From NCBI GenBank assembly GCA_044426355.1, contig JAWXUO010000021.1, positions 1-32,699 of the forward strand: DNA of 32,699 nt, written 5' to 3'. The stretch comes from CAYJLC01 sp044426355 (GTDB lineage Bacteria > Bacillota > Clostridia > Oscillospirales > Butyricicoccaceae). The stretch's first letter is position 1. The number at the start of each line of letters is the position of its first letter. Below, one piece after another: positions 24,040-32,379 of the stretch. The position numbers and the translations under genes are program-made. The notes under the pieces were generated by a model, which was not told the DNA's origin, made no database searches, and saw only the letters and a list, made by a program, of their open reading frames with translations.

Positions 24040-25353
24040 TTATTTATTGATGTTAAAGAAAGAATCGTTACCTAAATATTGAGCAACTGAACCTAGTTCT
24101 TCTTCAATTCTTAATAATTGGTTGTATTTAGCAACACGGTCTGTACGAGAAGGTGCACCAGTTTTGATTTGACCAGCATTTAAAGCAACTGATAAATCAG
24201 CGATAGTAGTATCTTCTGTTTCACCAGAACGGTGAGATACAACAGCAGTGTAACCTGCACGGTTAGCCATAGTGATAGCGTCGATTGTTTCTGTTAAAGT
24301 ACCGATTTGGTTTACTTTGATAAGGATTGCATTACCAACACCTAATTTGATACCTTTTGATAAACGTTCAACGTTAGTTACGAATAAGTCATCACCAACA
24401 AGTTGACATTTGTCGCCAAGAGCTTTAGTTAGCATATCCCAGCCTTCCCAGTCGTCTTCGCCCATACAGTCTTCTAAAGAGATGATTGGGTATTTTTCAA
24501 CTAGAGATTTCCAGTAGTTAACCATTTGTTTACGAGTCATTGTTTTACCAGCTTTTGGTAATTTGTAAACGCCTTCAGCTTCAACATACCATTCTGCAAC
24601 AGCAGCGTCCATAGCGATTTTGAAATCGTCTCCTGGTTTGTAACCAGCAGCTTCGATAGCTTGTACGATAACTTTTAAAGCGTCTTCGTCTTTTTTAAGG
24701 TTTGGAGCATATCCACCTTCGTCACCAACACCAGCAGCAGGAGTACCATTGTCTTTTAATACTTTTTTAAGAGTATGGAAAACTTCAGCACACATTCTTA
24801 AAGCTTCTCTAAAAGATGGAGCAGATACTGGCATAATCATAAATTCTTGAATATCTACGTTGTTTGTAGCATGAGCACCACCGTTTAAGATGTTCATCAT
24901 TGGAGTTGGTAATGTTTTAGCATTACAACCACCGATGTATGCATATAAAGGCATGCCTAAAGCTTCAGATGCAGCACGAGCTACAGCCATAGAAGCACCA
25001 AGGATAGCGTTTGCACCAAGGTTTGATTTATTTGGAGTACCATCTAAAGCAATCATAGCTTTGTCGATAGCAACTTGGTCTAAAGCGTTCATTCCTTGAA
25101 GTTCTTCAGCGATTTTAGTGTTAACAGCGTCAACAGCTTTTAAAACACCTTTTCCTAAGTAACGATTTTTGTCTTCGTCACGTAGTTCACAAGCTTCAAA
25201 GATACCAGTAGAAGCACCAGATGGTACAGCAGCACGGCCGATGTACATTCCACTGTCAGACTCAACAGTAACTTCAACCTCTACAGTTGGATTACCACGA
25301 GAATCCATAATTTCACGTCCGATTACATCAATAATTTCGATATAAGTTTTCAT
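24040..25353 (-). CDS. eno: Enolase
   Basis: A 437-residue enolase, the normal bacterial length. It contains IMDSRGNPTVEVEV at the N terminus, GVGDEGGYAP, the metal-ligand motif ISLEDCMGEDDWEGW, ILIKVNQIGTLTET with the catalytic Lys, and the signature SHRSGETEDTTIADL. It converts 2-phosphoglycerate to phosphoenolpyruvate. It is the last gene of pgk-tpiA-gpmI-eno, 50 bases after gpmI, with AAAAGGAG before the ATG. Confidence 0.99.
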   Translation of the reverse strand: MKTYIEIIDVIGREIMDSRGNPTVEVEVTVESDSGMYIGRAAVPSGASTGIFEACELRDEDKNRYLGKGVLKAVDAVNTKIAEELQGMNALDQVAIDKAMIALDGTPNKSNLGANAILGASMAVARAASEALGMPLYAYIGGCNAKTLPTPMMNILNGGAHATNNVDIQEFMIMPVSAPSFREALRMCAEVFHTLKKVLKDNGTPAAGVGDEGGYAPNLKKDEDALKVIVQAIEAAGYKPGDDFKIAMDAAVAEWYVEAEGVYKLPKAGKTMTRKQMVNYWKSLVEKYPIISLEDCMGEDDWEGWDMLTKALGDKCQLVGDDLFVTNVERLSKGIKLGVGNAILIKVNQIGTLTETIDAITMANRAGYTAVVSHRSGETEDTTIADLSVALNAGQIKTGAPSRTDRVAKYNQLLRIEEELGSVAQYLGNDSFFNINK

Positions 25354-25403
25354 AGTTTTCTCCTTTTAAAAATAAAATATTTATAATTTAGTTTCCTAAA
25401 TTT

Positions 25404-26912
25404 TTACTTAATTAATGAAACTCCGTCCATTTCTTCTGGAATAGCAAGACCCAGTAATTCTAGCATAGTAGGGGCAAGGTCGCAAAGTCTACCATCTGCT
25501 AAAGTTGCACTAGAACCTACAAGAGCTAACATAACAGGGTTTGTTGTGTGTGCTGTAAATGGAGAACCATCGTCCTCAAACATTTTATCAGCATTACCAT
25601 GGTCAGCTGTAATTAAAGCGATACCACAGTGTTTGTTTAGAGATTCTAAAACACGACCTACTTGTGTGTCTACAGTTTCAACAGCTTTTACAGCTGCGTC
25701 AAAATTACCAGTATGACCCACCATGTCACAGTTTGCATAGTTTAATATAATAACATCAAATTTGCCACTTTCGATATGTTCTATAACTTTATCTGTAAGC
25801 TCTACAGCTGACATTTCAGGTTGTAAATCATAAGTTGCAACGTCTGGAGATTTAACAAGCTCTCTTTCTTCTAGTGGATATACTTTTTCTACACCACCAT
25901 TGAAGAAGAATGTAACGTGTGCATATTTCTCAGTTTCGGCAATTCTTAGTTGAGATAAGCCAAGGTTTGAAATATATTCACCAAAAGTATTTTCTAGCGA
26001 TTGAGGTTTAAATGCCACAGATACGTTTGGCATAGTTGCATCATATTGAGTAAAACATACAAATTTTAGCTCAACGGTAGCTTTGCGTTCAAAACCATCA
26101 AAGTTTGCATCTACAAGCGTACGAGTGATTTCTCTAGCTCTGTCTGGTCTAAAGTTTGCAAAAATTACTGCATCATTTGATTTGATTATACCATCTTTAC
26201 AAATTATAGTAGGTGCAACAAATTCGTCAGTTAGTTCGTTTTTATAGCTGTTTTCCATTACAGAAACAGCACTTTCGCCTGTTTCGCCTTCGCCTAAAAC
26301 AAGAGCGTTATAAGCTTTTTCTACTCTGTCCCAACGAGAGTCACGGTCCATAGCGTAGTATCTACCAGAAATAGTAGCTACTTGACCTACACCGATTTCT
26401 GCTATATTACTTTCTATTCTCTTGATAAAATCAAGACCAGAAGATGGTGGAGTGTCACGTCCGTCCATAAAAGCATGTACATAAACTTTTTCTAGTCCAT
26501 TGCGTTTTGCAAGTTCTAGCAAAGCTTTAATGTGGTCGATGTGCGAGTGAACACCACCGTCAGACATTAGTCCGAAAACGTGTAGAGATGTTCCGTTATT
26601 TTTTGCATGATTTACAGCAGATAAAAGCTCTGCGTTATCATAAAAATCGCCATCTTTTATAGATTTTGTAATACGAGTTAGTTCTTGATAAACTACTCGA
26701 CCTGCTCCGATATTAGTATGTCCTACTTCAGAATTTCCCATTTGTCCATCAGGAAGACCTACGTCAAGACCTGATGCTTGAATAACGCATACGCTATTTT
26801 CTTCACGTATTTTATCTAAAATAGGTGTTTTTGCAGTAGATACTGCATTAGATTTTGAATTTGGAGCTTCTCCATATCCATCTAATATTATTAAAGCTAA
26901 AGGATTTTTCAT
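25404..26912 (-). CDS. gpmI: 2,3-bisphosphoglycerate-independent phosphoglycerate mutase
   Basis: A 502-residue enzyme of the alkaline-phosphatase superfamily. LIILDGYGEAP carries the first metal Asp, GQMGNSEVGHTNIGAGR the catalytic Ser, and SHIDHIKALLELAKRNGL, FMDGRDTPPSSG, NYANCDMVGHTG and ITADHGNADKM give further metal ligands. It interconverts 3- and 2-phosphoglycerate, probably with Mn2+ as in other Firmicutes. It lies 26 bases after tpiA in the glycolytic operon. Confidence 0.98.
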   Translation of the reverse strand: MKNPLALIILDGYGEAPNSKSNAVSTAKTPILDKIREENSVCVIQASGLDVGLPDGQMGNSEVGHTNIGAGRVVYQELTRITKSIKDGDFYDNAELLSAVNHAKNNGTSLHVFGLMSDGGVHSHIDHIKALLELAKRNGLEKVYVHAFMDGRDTPPSSGLDFIKRIESNIAEIGVGQVATISGRYYAMDRDSRWDRVEKAYNALVLGEGETGESAVSVMENSYKNELTDEFVAPTIICKDGIIKSNDAVIFANFRPDRAREITRTLVDANFDGFERKATVELKFVCFTQYDATMPNVSVAFKPQSLENTFGEYISNLGLSQLRIAETEKYAHVTFFFNGGVEKVYPLEERELVKSPDVATYDLQPEMSAVELTDKVIEHIESGKFDVIILNYANCDMVGHTGNFDAAVKAVETVDTQVGRVLESLNKHCGIALITADHGNADKMFEDDGSPFTAHTTNPVMLALVGSSATLADGRLCDLAPTMLELLGLAIPEEMDGVSLIK

Positions 26913-26938
26913 AAAATTAATCTCCTAAGTTAATGTTT

Positions 26939-27709
26939 TTATTGATTAGACGCATTTACAACAGCAGTAAAATCTTCACATTTAAGCGAAGCACCACCGA
27001 TAAGTCCACCGTCTATATCAGCTTTTGAGAGTAATTCACTAGCGTTTTTAGCGTTCATAGAACCACCGTATTGAATAGTGATTGTACGAGCAATTCTTGC
27101 ACCATAAAGTTCACGTAAAACTTCACGAATCCCAGAGTTTACCTCTTGTGCTTGGTCAGAAGTTGCAGTAACTCCTGTTCCTATTGCCCAAATCGGTTCG
27201 TACGCAATTACTACTTTTTTGATTTTATCTTCATCTATACCTAAAAGAGCAATTTTTATTTGACGACGAATTGTTTCAAAAACAACACCTTGCTCTCTTT
27301 CTGTAAGAGTTTCGCCGACACATATAATAGGGCGAAGTCCTGCATTTATTGCAGATTTTGCTTTTAAGTTTACCGTTTCGTCTGTTTCTGCAAAATATTG
27401 ACGACGTTCTGAGTGTCCTAAAACAACATATTTTACGCCGATGTCTGCAAGCATTTGTGCAGAAATTTCTCCAGTGTATGCACCAGATTCTTCAAAGTGC
27501 ATGTTTTGTGCAGCTATTGATATTTTTGAGCCACGAGATGCTTTTACTGCAGTGTTTATATCAACATATGGAACACATAAAACAACTTCGCAAAATTTAA
27601 CTTTGCCAACACTTGCTTTTAGTTCTTCTACTAATAATTTAGCTTCTGCTGGAGTTTTGTTCATTTTCCAGTTTCCAGCAATTATAGTTTTACGGTATCT
27701 AGTATTCAT
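26939..27709 (-). CDS. tpiA: Triosephosphate isomerase
   Basis: A 256-residue TIM barrel with all catalytic elements: GNWKMNKTP (Asn and Lys), VVLGHSERR (His), IAYEPIWAIGTG (Glu, followed by the flexible lid) and IQYGGSMNAKN plus GLIGGASLK for the phosphate. It interconverts dihydroxyacetone phosphate and glyceraldehyde-3-phosphate. A separate strong promoter precedes it, so tpiA-gpmI-eno can be transcribed apart from pgk. The ribosome site is AAAGAGGA. Confidence 0.99.
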   Translation of the reverse strand: MNTRYRKTIIAGNWKMNKTPAEAKLLVEELKASVGKVKFCEVVLCVPYVDINTAVKASRGSKISIAAQNMHFEESGAYTGEISAQMLADIGVKYVVLGHSERRQYFAETDETVNLKAKSAINAGLRPIICVGETLTEREQGVVFETIRRQIKIALLGIDEDKIKKVVIAYEPIWAIGTGVTATSDQAQEVNSGIREVLRELYGARIARTITIQYGGSMNAKNASELLSKADIDGGLIGGASLKCEDFTAVVNASNQ

Positions 27710-27754
27710 AACTATTTCCTCTTTTTTTAATGTAAATTTTTATAAACCTTGTTT

Positions 27755-27783
27755 ATTATAGCACTTTTGAAAGAGTTTTTCAA
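27755..27783 (-). promoter_or_regulatory. Promoter of tpiA-gpmI-eno, between pgk and tpiA
   Basis: On the minus strand TTGAAA (27783-27778) and TATAAT (27760-27755) are spaced by 17 bases, with TGC immediately before the -10 box (extended -10). The leader to the tpiA ATG is about 40 bases. Confidence 0.8.
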
Positions 27784-27817
27784 GCTTTTTAAACATTAGT
27801 TTTTTTATACAAAGTTA

Positions 27818-27842
27818 CGTTGCCGAAATTTTATCGACAACG
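27818..27842 (-). terminator. Possible weak terminator after pgk
   Basis: CGTTGCCGA (27818-27826) pairs with TCGACAACG (27834-27842) over 9 bp, with one G-U on the minus strand and a 7-base loop. It lies 10 bases after the pgk stop. The following run is not T-rich on that strand, so it may attenuate rather than stop transcription; it could also stabilise the pgk mRNA end. Confidence 0.4.
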
Positions 27843-27852
27843 CAATTTTAAA

Positions 27853-29061
27853 TTATTTATCTAAAAGACAAGCTATACCTGGAAGTTCTAGTCCTTCTAA
27901 AAATTCTAAAGAAGCACCACCACCAGTAGAGATGTGTGTCATTTTATCTGCAAATCCTAAAATTTCTACAGCAGCAGCAGAGTCACCACCACCGATAATT
28001 GAGATAGAATCAGATTTTGCAATAGCTTCTGCAACAGCTTTTGTACCAGTTGCAAAGTTTGTCATTTCAAATACACCCATAGGTCCGTTCCAAATTACAG
28101 TTCCTGCATTTGCAACAGCAGATGTAAAGCATTCTATAGTTTTAGGTCCTATGTCAAGTCCCATCATATCATCAGGAATTGCTTTTGTTTCGAAAATTGT
28201 AGGAGTAACATCTTTAAATTCTTTAGCACAAGCAGTATCAGTTGGTAATAATAATTTAACACCTTTAGCTTCTGCTTTTGCCATGATTTCTTTTGCAAGA
28301 GCTACTTTGTCATCTTCGCATAAAGATTGACCGATTGTAGCACCTTGTGCTTTTGCAAAAGTATATGCCATACCACCACCAATGATGATTGTATCACATT
28401 TTTCGATAAGGTTAGTTATAACACCGATTTTATCAGAAACTTTAGCTCCACCTAAGATAGATACGAATGGGCGTTTTGGTTCTTCTAAAGCACCACCCAT
28501 GATTTTAAGTTCTTTTTCGATTAGTTTACCACAAACAGCAGGTAAGAATTTTGATAATACTGCAGTTGATGCGTGAGAACGGTGAGCAGTTCCGAAAGCG
28601 TCGTTTACATATACGCCATCTTCGCCAACTAAAGACGCAAGTTCTTTAGCATAAGCTTCTTTAGCCACTTCGTCTTTTCCATCTTCTTCTTTGTGGAAAC
28701 GTACGTTTTCGATAAGCATGATTTCGCCACCTTTTAATGCTTTTGCTTTCGCTTTTGCATCTTCGCCGATAACGTCTTTTGCTAAAATTACTTCTTGTCC
28801 TAAAAGTTCAGTTAATCTTTTTGCTACAGGAGCTAAAGAATATTTAGGATTTGCTTCGCCTTTTGGACGTCCTAAGTGAGAACAAAGTACTACTGCAGCA
28901 TCTTGTGCAATTAAGTATTTAATTGTTTCAAGAGATGCTGTGATTCTTTTGTCATCTGTAATATTTAAGTTTTCGTCTTGAGGTACGTTAAAGTCACATC
29001 TTACGATAACTTTTTTCCCTTTTACGCTAATGTCTTCTACGCTTTTTTTGTTATAAGTCAT
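27853..29061 (-). CDS. pgk: Phosphoglycerate kinase
   Basis: A 402-residue kinase with VIVRCDFNVPQ, LCSHLGRPKGE, the arginine/His segment GTAHRSHAS, the nucleotide loop SILGGAKVSDKIGVI, WNGPMGVFEM and the C-terminal SIIGGGDSAAAVE. It transfers phosphate from 1,3-bisphosphoglycerate to ADP. It is the first gene of the glycolytic cluster, with GGAGG before the ATG. A gap gene, often directly upstream of pgk in Firmicutes, is not present here; the next gene upstream is degV. Confidence 0.99.
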   Translation of the reverse strand: MTYNKKSVEDISVKGKKVIVRCDFNVPQDENLNITDDKRITASLETIKYLIAQDAAVVLCSHLGRPKGEANPKYSLAPVAKRLTELLGQEVILAKDVIGEDAKAKAKALKGGEIMLIENVRFHKEEDGKDEVAKEAYAKELASLVGEDGVYVNDAFGTAHRSHASTAVLSKFLPAVCGKLIEKELKIMGGALEEPKRPFVSILGGAKVSDKIGVITNLIEKCDTIIIGGGMAYTFAKAQGATIGQSLCEDDKVALAKEIMAKAEAKGVKLLLPTDTACAKEFKDVTPTIFETKAIPDDMMGLDIGPKTIECFTSAVANAGTVIWNGPMGVFEMTNFATGTKAVAEAIAKSDSISIIGGGDSAAAVEILGFADKMTHISTGGGASLEFLEGLELPGIACLLDK

Positions 29062-29099
29062 AAATAGCCTCCAAAGTTTAAATTTTTATTTTTAAATAT

Positions 29100-29128
29100 A
29101 TTATACACAGTTTATTAACTTTTTTCAA
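29100..29128 (-). promoter_or_regulatory. Promoter of pgk
   Basis: On the minus strand TTGAAA (29128-29123) and TATAAT (29105-29100) are spaced by 17 bases, placing transcription start about 33 bases before the pgk ATG. Confidence 0.8.
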
Positions 29129-29199
29129 CATAATATTAAAAAAATTTGTACGATTTTATATATTAGGCAATTTTACCATAATATTGAGTGTGTACCTTG

Positions 29200-30057
29200 T
29201 TATTTTTTATAAAATATTGCTACAGCTCGAGGTCCTGTGTTTGTTGTTATTGCAGCACCGAGTAAAAGTCTTTCGACTTTTTTGAATTTCGCTGTGTTTA
29301 AAAGCATGTCTTCTATAAAAGAAAGATTGCCTTCGTCGCACAAACCATGCACAATAAATGCAGTTTGTTCTTCAGGTTTGTTACAGTTTTCGATAGTTTT
29401 TTCTACAAGTTTTTTACACAAGTTTCTATCGCCACGAACTTTATCGCAAACATTAACACCACCGTTTGCTATAATAGAGATAGGTTTAAGACCAAGTGCT
29501 TCGCCAACAAAAGCTGCTCCACCTGATATTCTACCACTTTTTTTAAGAAATTTTAGTTCAAAAACACCAAGCAATGCCTCGCCTGAAGCAAGTTCTTCTT
29601 TTGCAAATGAAATAATTTCGTCAAAAGCTACGTTTTCGAGTGCTTTATCAGCACAAGCAACTACAACTCTACCATATATATAAGAGTAAGACGCAGAATC
29701 AATAATTTCGATTTTCATATCGTCAGAATATTTTTCATAGAACATATCACGAGCAATATTTCCAGCTTGGAAAGTTCCACTTCCGTTTGAATTTAAAGAA
29801 ATGTATAATAAATGCGTACAGCCACGTTCTTTGTGTTTTGTAAAACATTCCGTAAAACATTCTATAGAAACTTGAGAAGTTTTTGGAATTTCTTCGCTTT
29901 CTAAAAGTAATTGATAATAGTCTTCGGGTGTTATATCATAAAATTCACGAAAAGATTTATCGTTATGAGTTATCACAACGGGCAAAATATCTATATTTTT
30001 GCTTAAAACGACGTCATGAGGTATATCAGACGCAGAATCAGTTATAATTTGAATCAT
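29200..30057 (-). CDS. DegV-family fatty-acid-binding protein
   Basis: A 285-residue DegV protein: IITDSASDIP at the N terminus, SQVSIECFTECF, LYISLNSNGSGTFQAG with the residues that hold the lipid carboxylate in this fold, and LKKSGRISGGAAFVGEALGLKPI in the C-terminal half (quoted in parts). Family members bind fatty acids or work as FakB subunits of a fatty acid kinase. No fakA is present, so the partner would be encoded elsewhere. Its ATG overlaps the trmL stop by four bases (ATGA). Confidence 0.9.
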   Translation of the reverse strand: MIQIITDSASDIPHDVVLSKNIDILPVVITHNDKSFREFYDITPEDYYQLLLESEEIPKTSQVSIECFTECFTKHKERGCTHLLYISLNSNGSGTFQAGNIARDMFYEKYSDDMKIEIIDSASYSYIYGRVVVACADKALENVAFDEIISFAKEELASGEALLGVFELKFLKKSGRISGGAAFVGEALGLKPISIIANGGVNVCDKVRGDRNLCKKLVEKTIENCNKPEEQTAFIVHGLCDEGNLSFIEDMLLNTAKFKKVERLLLGAAITTNTGPRAVAIFYKK

Positions 30058-30548
30058 TTTTTATTCTCTCCTGTTGGTAAAAATCCTTCTTTTAAAAGAT
30101 CGTTAAAATTATTTTGTTTTAGTGTTTCGTATAAAACGATAGCAACAGCGTTTGAAAGATTTAAACTTCGTGCCTCGTGTATCATAGGTATTCTTATAGA
30201 TGTATCAAGATTTTTTTCTATCAAATCTTCTGGAAGTCCCTTAGTTTCTTTTCCAAAAATAAGAAAAGTAGGTTTTTTATATTCCATTTCGCTATATGTT
30301 TTTGAAGCTTTTGTTGTTGCGAAATAAAAATTTCCATCAGGATTTTTTTCGAAAAACTCTTCAATATTTTTATACACGAATATATTAACCAAATTCCAGT
30401 AGTCTAAACCCGAACGTTTAACAGCTTTTTCTGAAATATCAAAACCTAAAGGTTCTATTAAATGTAAATTTGCACCAGTTGCAGCACAAGAGCGAGCTAT
30501 ATTTCCTGTGTTTTGTGGTATTTCTGGCTCATGCAGAACAATATTAAT
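30054..30548 (-). CDS. trmL: tRNA (cytidine/uridine-34-2'-O)-methyltransferase TrmL, with apparent AUU start
   Basis: A 164-residue SPOUT methyltransferase of normal TrmL length. Its three family motifs are intact: NTGNIARSCAATGANLHLIE (near the N terminus), FLIFGKETKGLPEDLI, and IRIPMIHEARSLNLSNAVAI (cofactor knot). It methylates the wobble nucleotide of leucine tRNAs. The conserved domain begins INIVLHEPEIPQ, far upstream of the first in-frame ATG (30392). Between an in-frame TGA at 30563-30561 and that conserved start the only plausible initiators are ATT codons. ATT at 30548-30546 lies 8-9 bases after GAGGTG, so AUU initiation is inferred. Confidence 0.88.
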   Translation of the reverse strand: MNIVLHEPEIPQNTGNIARSCAATGANLHLIEPLGFDISEKAVKRSGLDYWNLVNIFVYKNIEEFFEKNPDGNFYFATTKASKTYSEMEYKKPTFLIFGKETKGLPEDLIEKNLDTSIRIPMIHEARSLNLSNAVAIVLYETLKQNNFNDLLKEGFLPTGENKK

Positions 30549-30576
30549 AATAGTATCACCTCATTTGTACTTATAT

Positions 30577-30605
30577 ATAATATACCTTTTTGTCTAATAT
30601 TTCAA
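30577..30605 (-). promoter_or_regulatory. Promoter of trmL-degV
   Basis: On the minus strand TTGAAA (30605-30600) and TATTAT (30582-30577) are spaced by 17 bases. The predicted start site lies only about 22 bases before the AUU codon, leaving no room for an earlier coding start. Confidence 0.7.
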
Positions 30606-30884
30606 GTCAAATATTGAAATTTTTTGAAAAAGTTAGTAAAATTTAGAAAAATTTAAAAATTATGTAGCTTTTGTATGATATGTGCAATAAAATATATACA
30701 GATTGTTATATATTGAGTTTTGTAAATTTGTGGAAAAATATAAATAGAAATTAATTCGTATTTTAGACGAAAATCAATGTTTTTTTGCATTTAAAAAGAA
30801 ATATAGTTATAAAAAAATTTTGTAACTTTACACAAAGCTGTGGATTAATCTGTGGATTATGTGTATAACTGTATTTATATGTAA
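30606..30884. promoter_or_regulatory. AT-rich gap with a cluster of DnaA-box-like 9-mers
   Basis: No gene is visible. Three 9-mers follow each other closely: TGTGGATTA (30841-30849), TGTGGATTA (30853-30861) and TGTGTATAA (30862-30870). Read on the minus strand they are TAATCCACA twice (one mismatch to TTATCCACA) and TTATACACA (a match to TTATNCACA). A fourth, TGTGGAAAA, lies at 30729-30737 in the same orientation. The 230 bases to the left are extremely AT-rich. DnaA binding is plausible; an origin is doubtful because dnaA is not adjacent and nearby gene orientations do not diverge from here. Confidence 0.4.
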
Positions 30885-30925
30885 AAAATGGTTGCCACCT
30901 ATGATTCAATCACAAGCGACAACGT
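30885..30925 (-). terminator. Terminator after the cysteine desulfurase-like gene
   Basis: On the minus strand GTTGTC (30925-30920) pairs with GGCAAC (30898-30893), enclosing further pairing (GTGAT with ATCAT), and is followed by TTTTTT (30890-30885). On the plus strand the stem is followed by GTTTTT, so it could also act in the other direction. Confidence 0.78.
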
Positions 30926-30934
30926 TTTTAATAT

Positions 30935-32056
30935 TTAATAGCCTAATAAAATTTTTTTATATATTTCTATGAATTTATCTATCTCGAAAAATGTGTTAAA
31001 ACTGCTAAAACTAAGGCGAATTGTACCATCTGTGCAAGCTGATTTATGTGCAAGAGGGGAGCAATGATAACCTGCACGAGTACATATATTATAATCGGCA
31101 AGTTTTTGTGTAATATACTCATTGTCATATTCTGTATTAAAAAAAGACACAACGCCACTTTGTAAATTATCATCATCGCAGAAAAAAACGACGGTGTTAT
31201 CTATGTTTTCTAGTTTTTTTGCTGTAAATCTTGCAAGACTAAAAAGTTTTTGCGATATATTTTTATTTTTTAAAACATAGTCAACTCCGTGATACAAAGC
31301 ACCTATTGCAGGAGCGTTTGGCGTGCCAGTTTCAAACATGTCAGGTAAAAAATCTGGTTGAAAAAGACTATATGATAGACTACCTGTTCCACCTTGAATT
31401 ACGCTTTCTTTTGCGTTTTCTAGTAAAATTAAAACTCCAACACCAAGTGGACCGTATAAACCTTTGTGAGAAGGCATGCAAAGAGCGACAACGCTTTTTA
31501 ATTTGCTTATATCTATATCTATAATACCAGCTGACTGCGAAATGTCTAAAATTAGTTTTATATTATGATTAAAACAAATTTCGTCAATCTCATGTATAGG
31601 TAAAATATATCCAAAAACATTTGAAACATGGTTTATAACAGCGAATTTAGTGTCAGAAGTTATACTTTTTTTGAAATTACCAAGAAATTCTTCTTTGTTA
31701 TACAATGTGCTTTCTACTATAACTACATTAACGTTACTTAATGCATTAAGAGGTCTAATTGTGCTGTTATGCTCAAAACTAGACGTTAAAACAGTGCATT
31801 TTTCGCAAATTAAACCTTTTATAGCTAAATTTAATGCATAAGTTGCGTTGTAAGTAAAAATAATATTTTCTGGTTTGTCAAAATTGAACAACTCGCATAA
31901 TTTTTCCCGAGTATTAAAAATTACTTGCGAACTTTTCATGCTTGGTTTGTGAGAAGACCTACCAGCATTTGCACAGCTAAAAAGATATTTTTGCATATTT
32001 TCATATACAGACTGTGGTTTTATTAGAGTTGTTGCACTGTTGTCAAAATATATCAT
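30935..32056 (-). CDS. Cysteine desulfurase-family PLP enzyme (aminotransferase class V)
   Basis: A 373-residue fold-type I PLP enzyme. It starts MIYFDNSATTLIKP and contains the PLP-ring histidine in SFEHNSTIRP, the cofactor Asp and Gln in LDISQSAG, the Schiff-base lysine in MPSHKGLYGPLG, and the persulfide cysteine in TRAGYHCSPLAH. The pattern fits the cysteine desulfurase / selenocysteine lyase branch often found beside DUF3343 proteins in Firmicutes. It would release sulfur or selenium from cysteine or selenocysteine. It starts immediately after the DUF3343 stop, so the two are coupled. Confidence 0.88.
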   Translation of the reverse strand: MIYFDNSATTLIKPQSVYENMQKYLFSCANAGRSSHKPSMKSSQVIFNTREKLCELFNFDKPENIIFTYNATYALNLAIKGLICEKCTVLTSSFEHNSTIRPLNALSNVNVVIVESTLYNKEEFLGNFKKSITSDTKFAVINHVSNVFGYILPIHEIDEICFNHNIKLILDISQSAGIIDIDISKLKSVVALCMPSHKGLYGPLGVGVLILLENAKESVIQGGTGSLSYSLFQPDFLPDMFETGTPNAPAIGALYHGVDYVLKNKNISQKLFSLARFTAKKLENIDNTVVFFCDDDNLQSGVVSFFNTEYDNEYITQKLADYNICTRAGYHCSPLAHKSACTDGTIRLSFSSFNTFFEIDKFIEIYKKILLGY

Positions 32057-32311
32057 CTAAACCTCCTCTAGTTTTAAATAAAGTCCGTTTGAATATTGAT
32101 ATAAATCGAGATTTTGTATATTTCTTTGTCCTAGCAATTGAAGCACTCTTTGAAAATCTTTTTTATATATAGATACGCTATATGAGCAAGTTTTCATATT
32201 AATATCACTAGGAGTTCTTGATATAGATGAAAAAAAGCCGTTTTGGTTTATGATGTGCATTATTTTTTGTGCGTGTGTTACAGATTTACACACGATTAAT
32301 ATTTTATCCAT
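32057..32311 (-). CDS. DUF3343 protein (putative Se/S carrier-like)
   Basis: An 84-residue protein with the ferredoxin-like DUF3343 pattern: LIVCKSVTHAQKIMHIINQNG, a central SRTPSDI, and a cysteine in KTCSYSVSI (Cys42) at the position conserved in the family. DUF3343 proteins sit beside cysteine desulfurases and YedF-type proteins and are thought to carry sulfur or selenium; direct proof is limited. The ATG follows AAAGGGGG, and the downstream gene is the desulfurase. Confidence 0.75.
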   Translation of the reverse strand: MDKILIVCKSVTHAQKIMHIINQNGFFSSISRTPSDINMKTCSYSVSIYKKDFQRVLQLLGQRNIQNLDLYQYSNGLYLKLEEV

Positions 32312-32337
32312 AAAATCCCCCTTTAAAAGTATATACT

Positions 32338-32368
32338 ATTATATGAAGGTTTTATTATATTGTTACAA
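32338..32368 (-). promoter_or_regulatory. Possible promoter of the DUF3343-desulfurase operon
   Basis: On the minus strand TTGTAA (32368-32363) and TATAAT (32343-32338) are spaced by 19 bases, somewhat long. It lies between the last repeat-unit terminator and the DUF3343 ribosome site. If it is inactive, the operon would depend on read-through from the upstream repeat units. Confidence 0.45.
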
Positions 32369-32379
32369 AAAAAGGGCAC

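Noticed and set aside
30392..30394. ATG near 30392 as start of a truncated 112-residue TrmL
   Set aside because: The frame continues upstream through 52 residues containing the conserved first SPOUT motif, and no ribosome site precedes this ATG.
30606..30884. Chromosomal replication origin
   Set aside because: DnaA-like boxes are present, but dnaA/dnaN/rpmH are not adjacent and gene orientations on either side do not switch as expected at an origin; kept only as a DnaA-box cluster.
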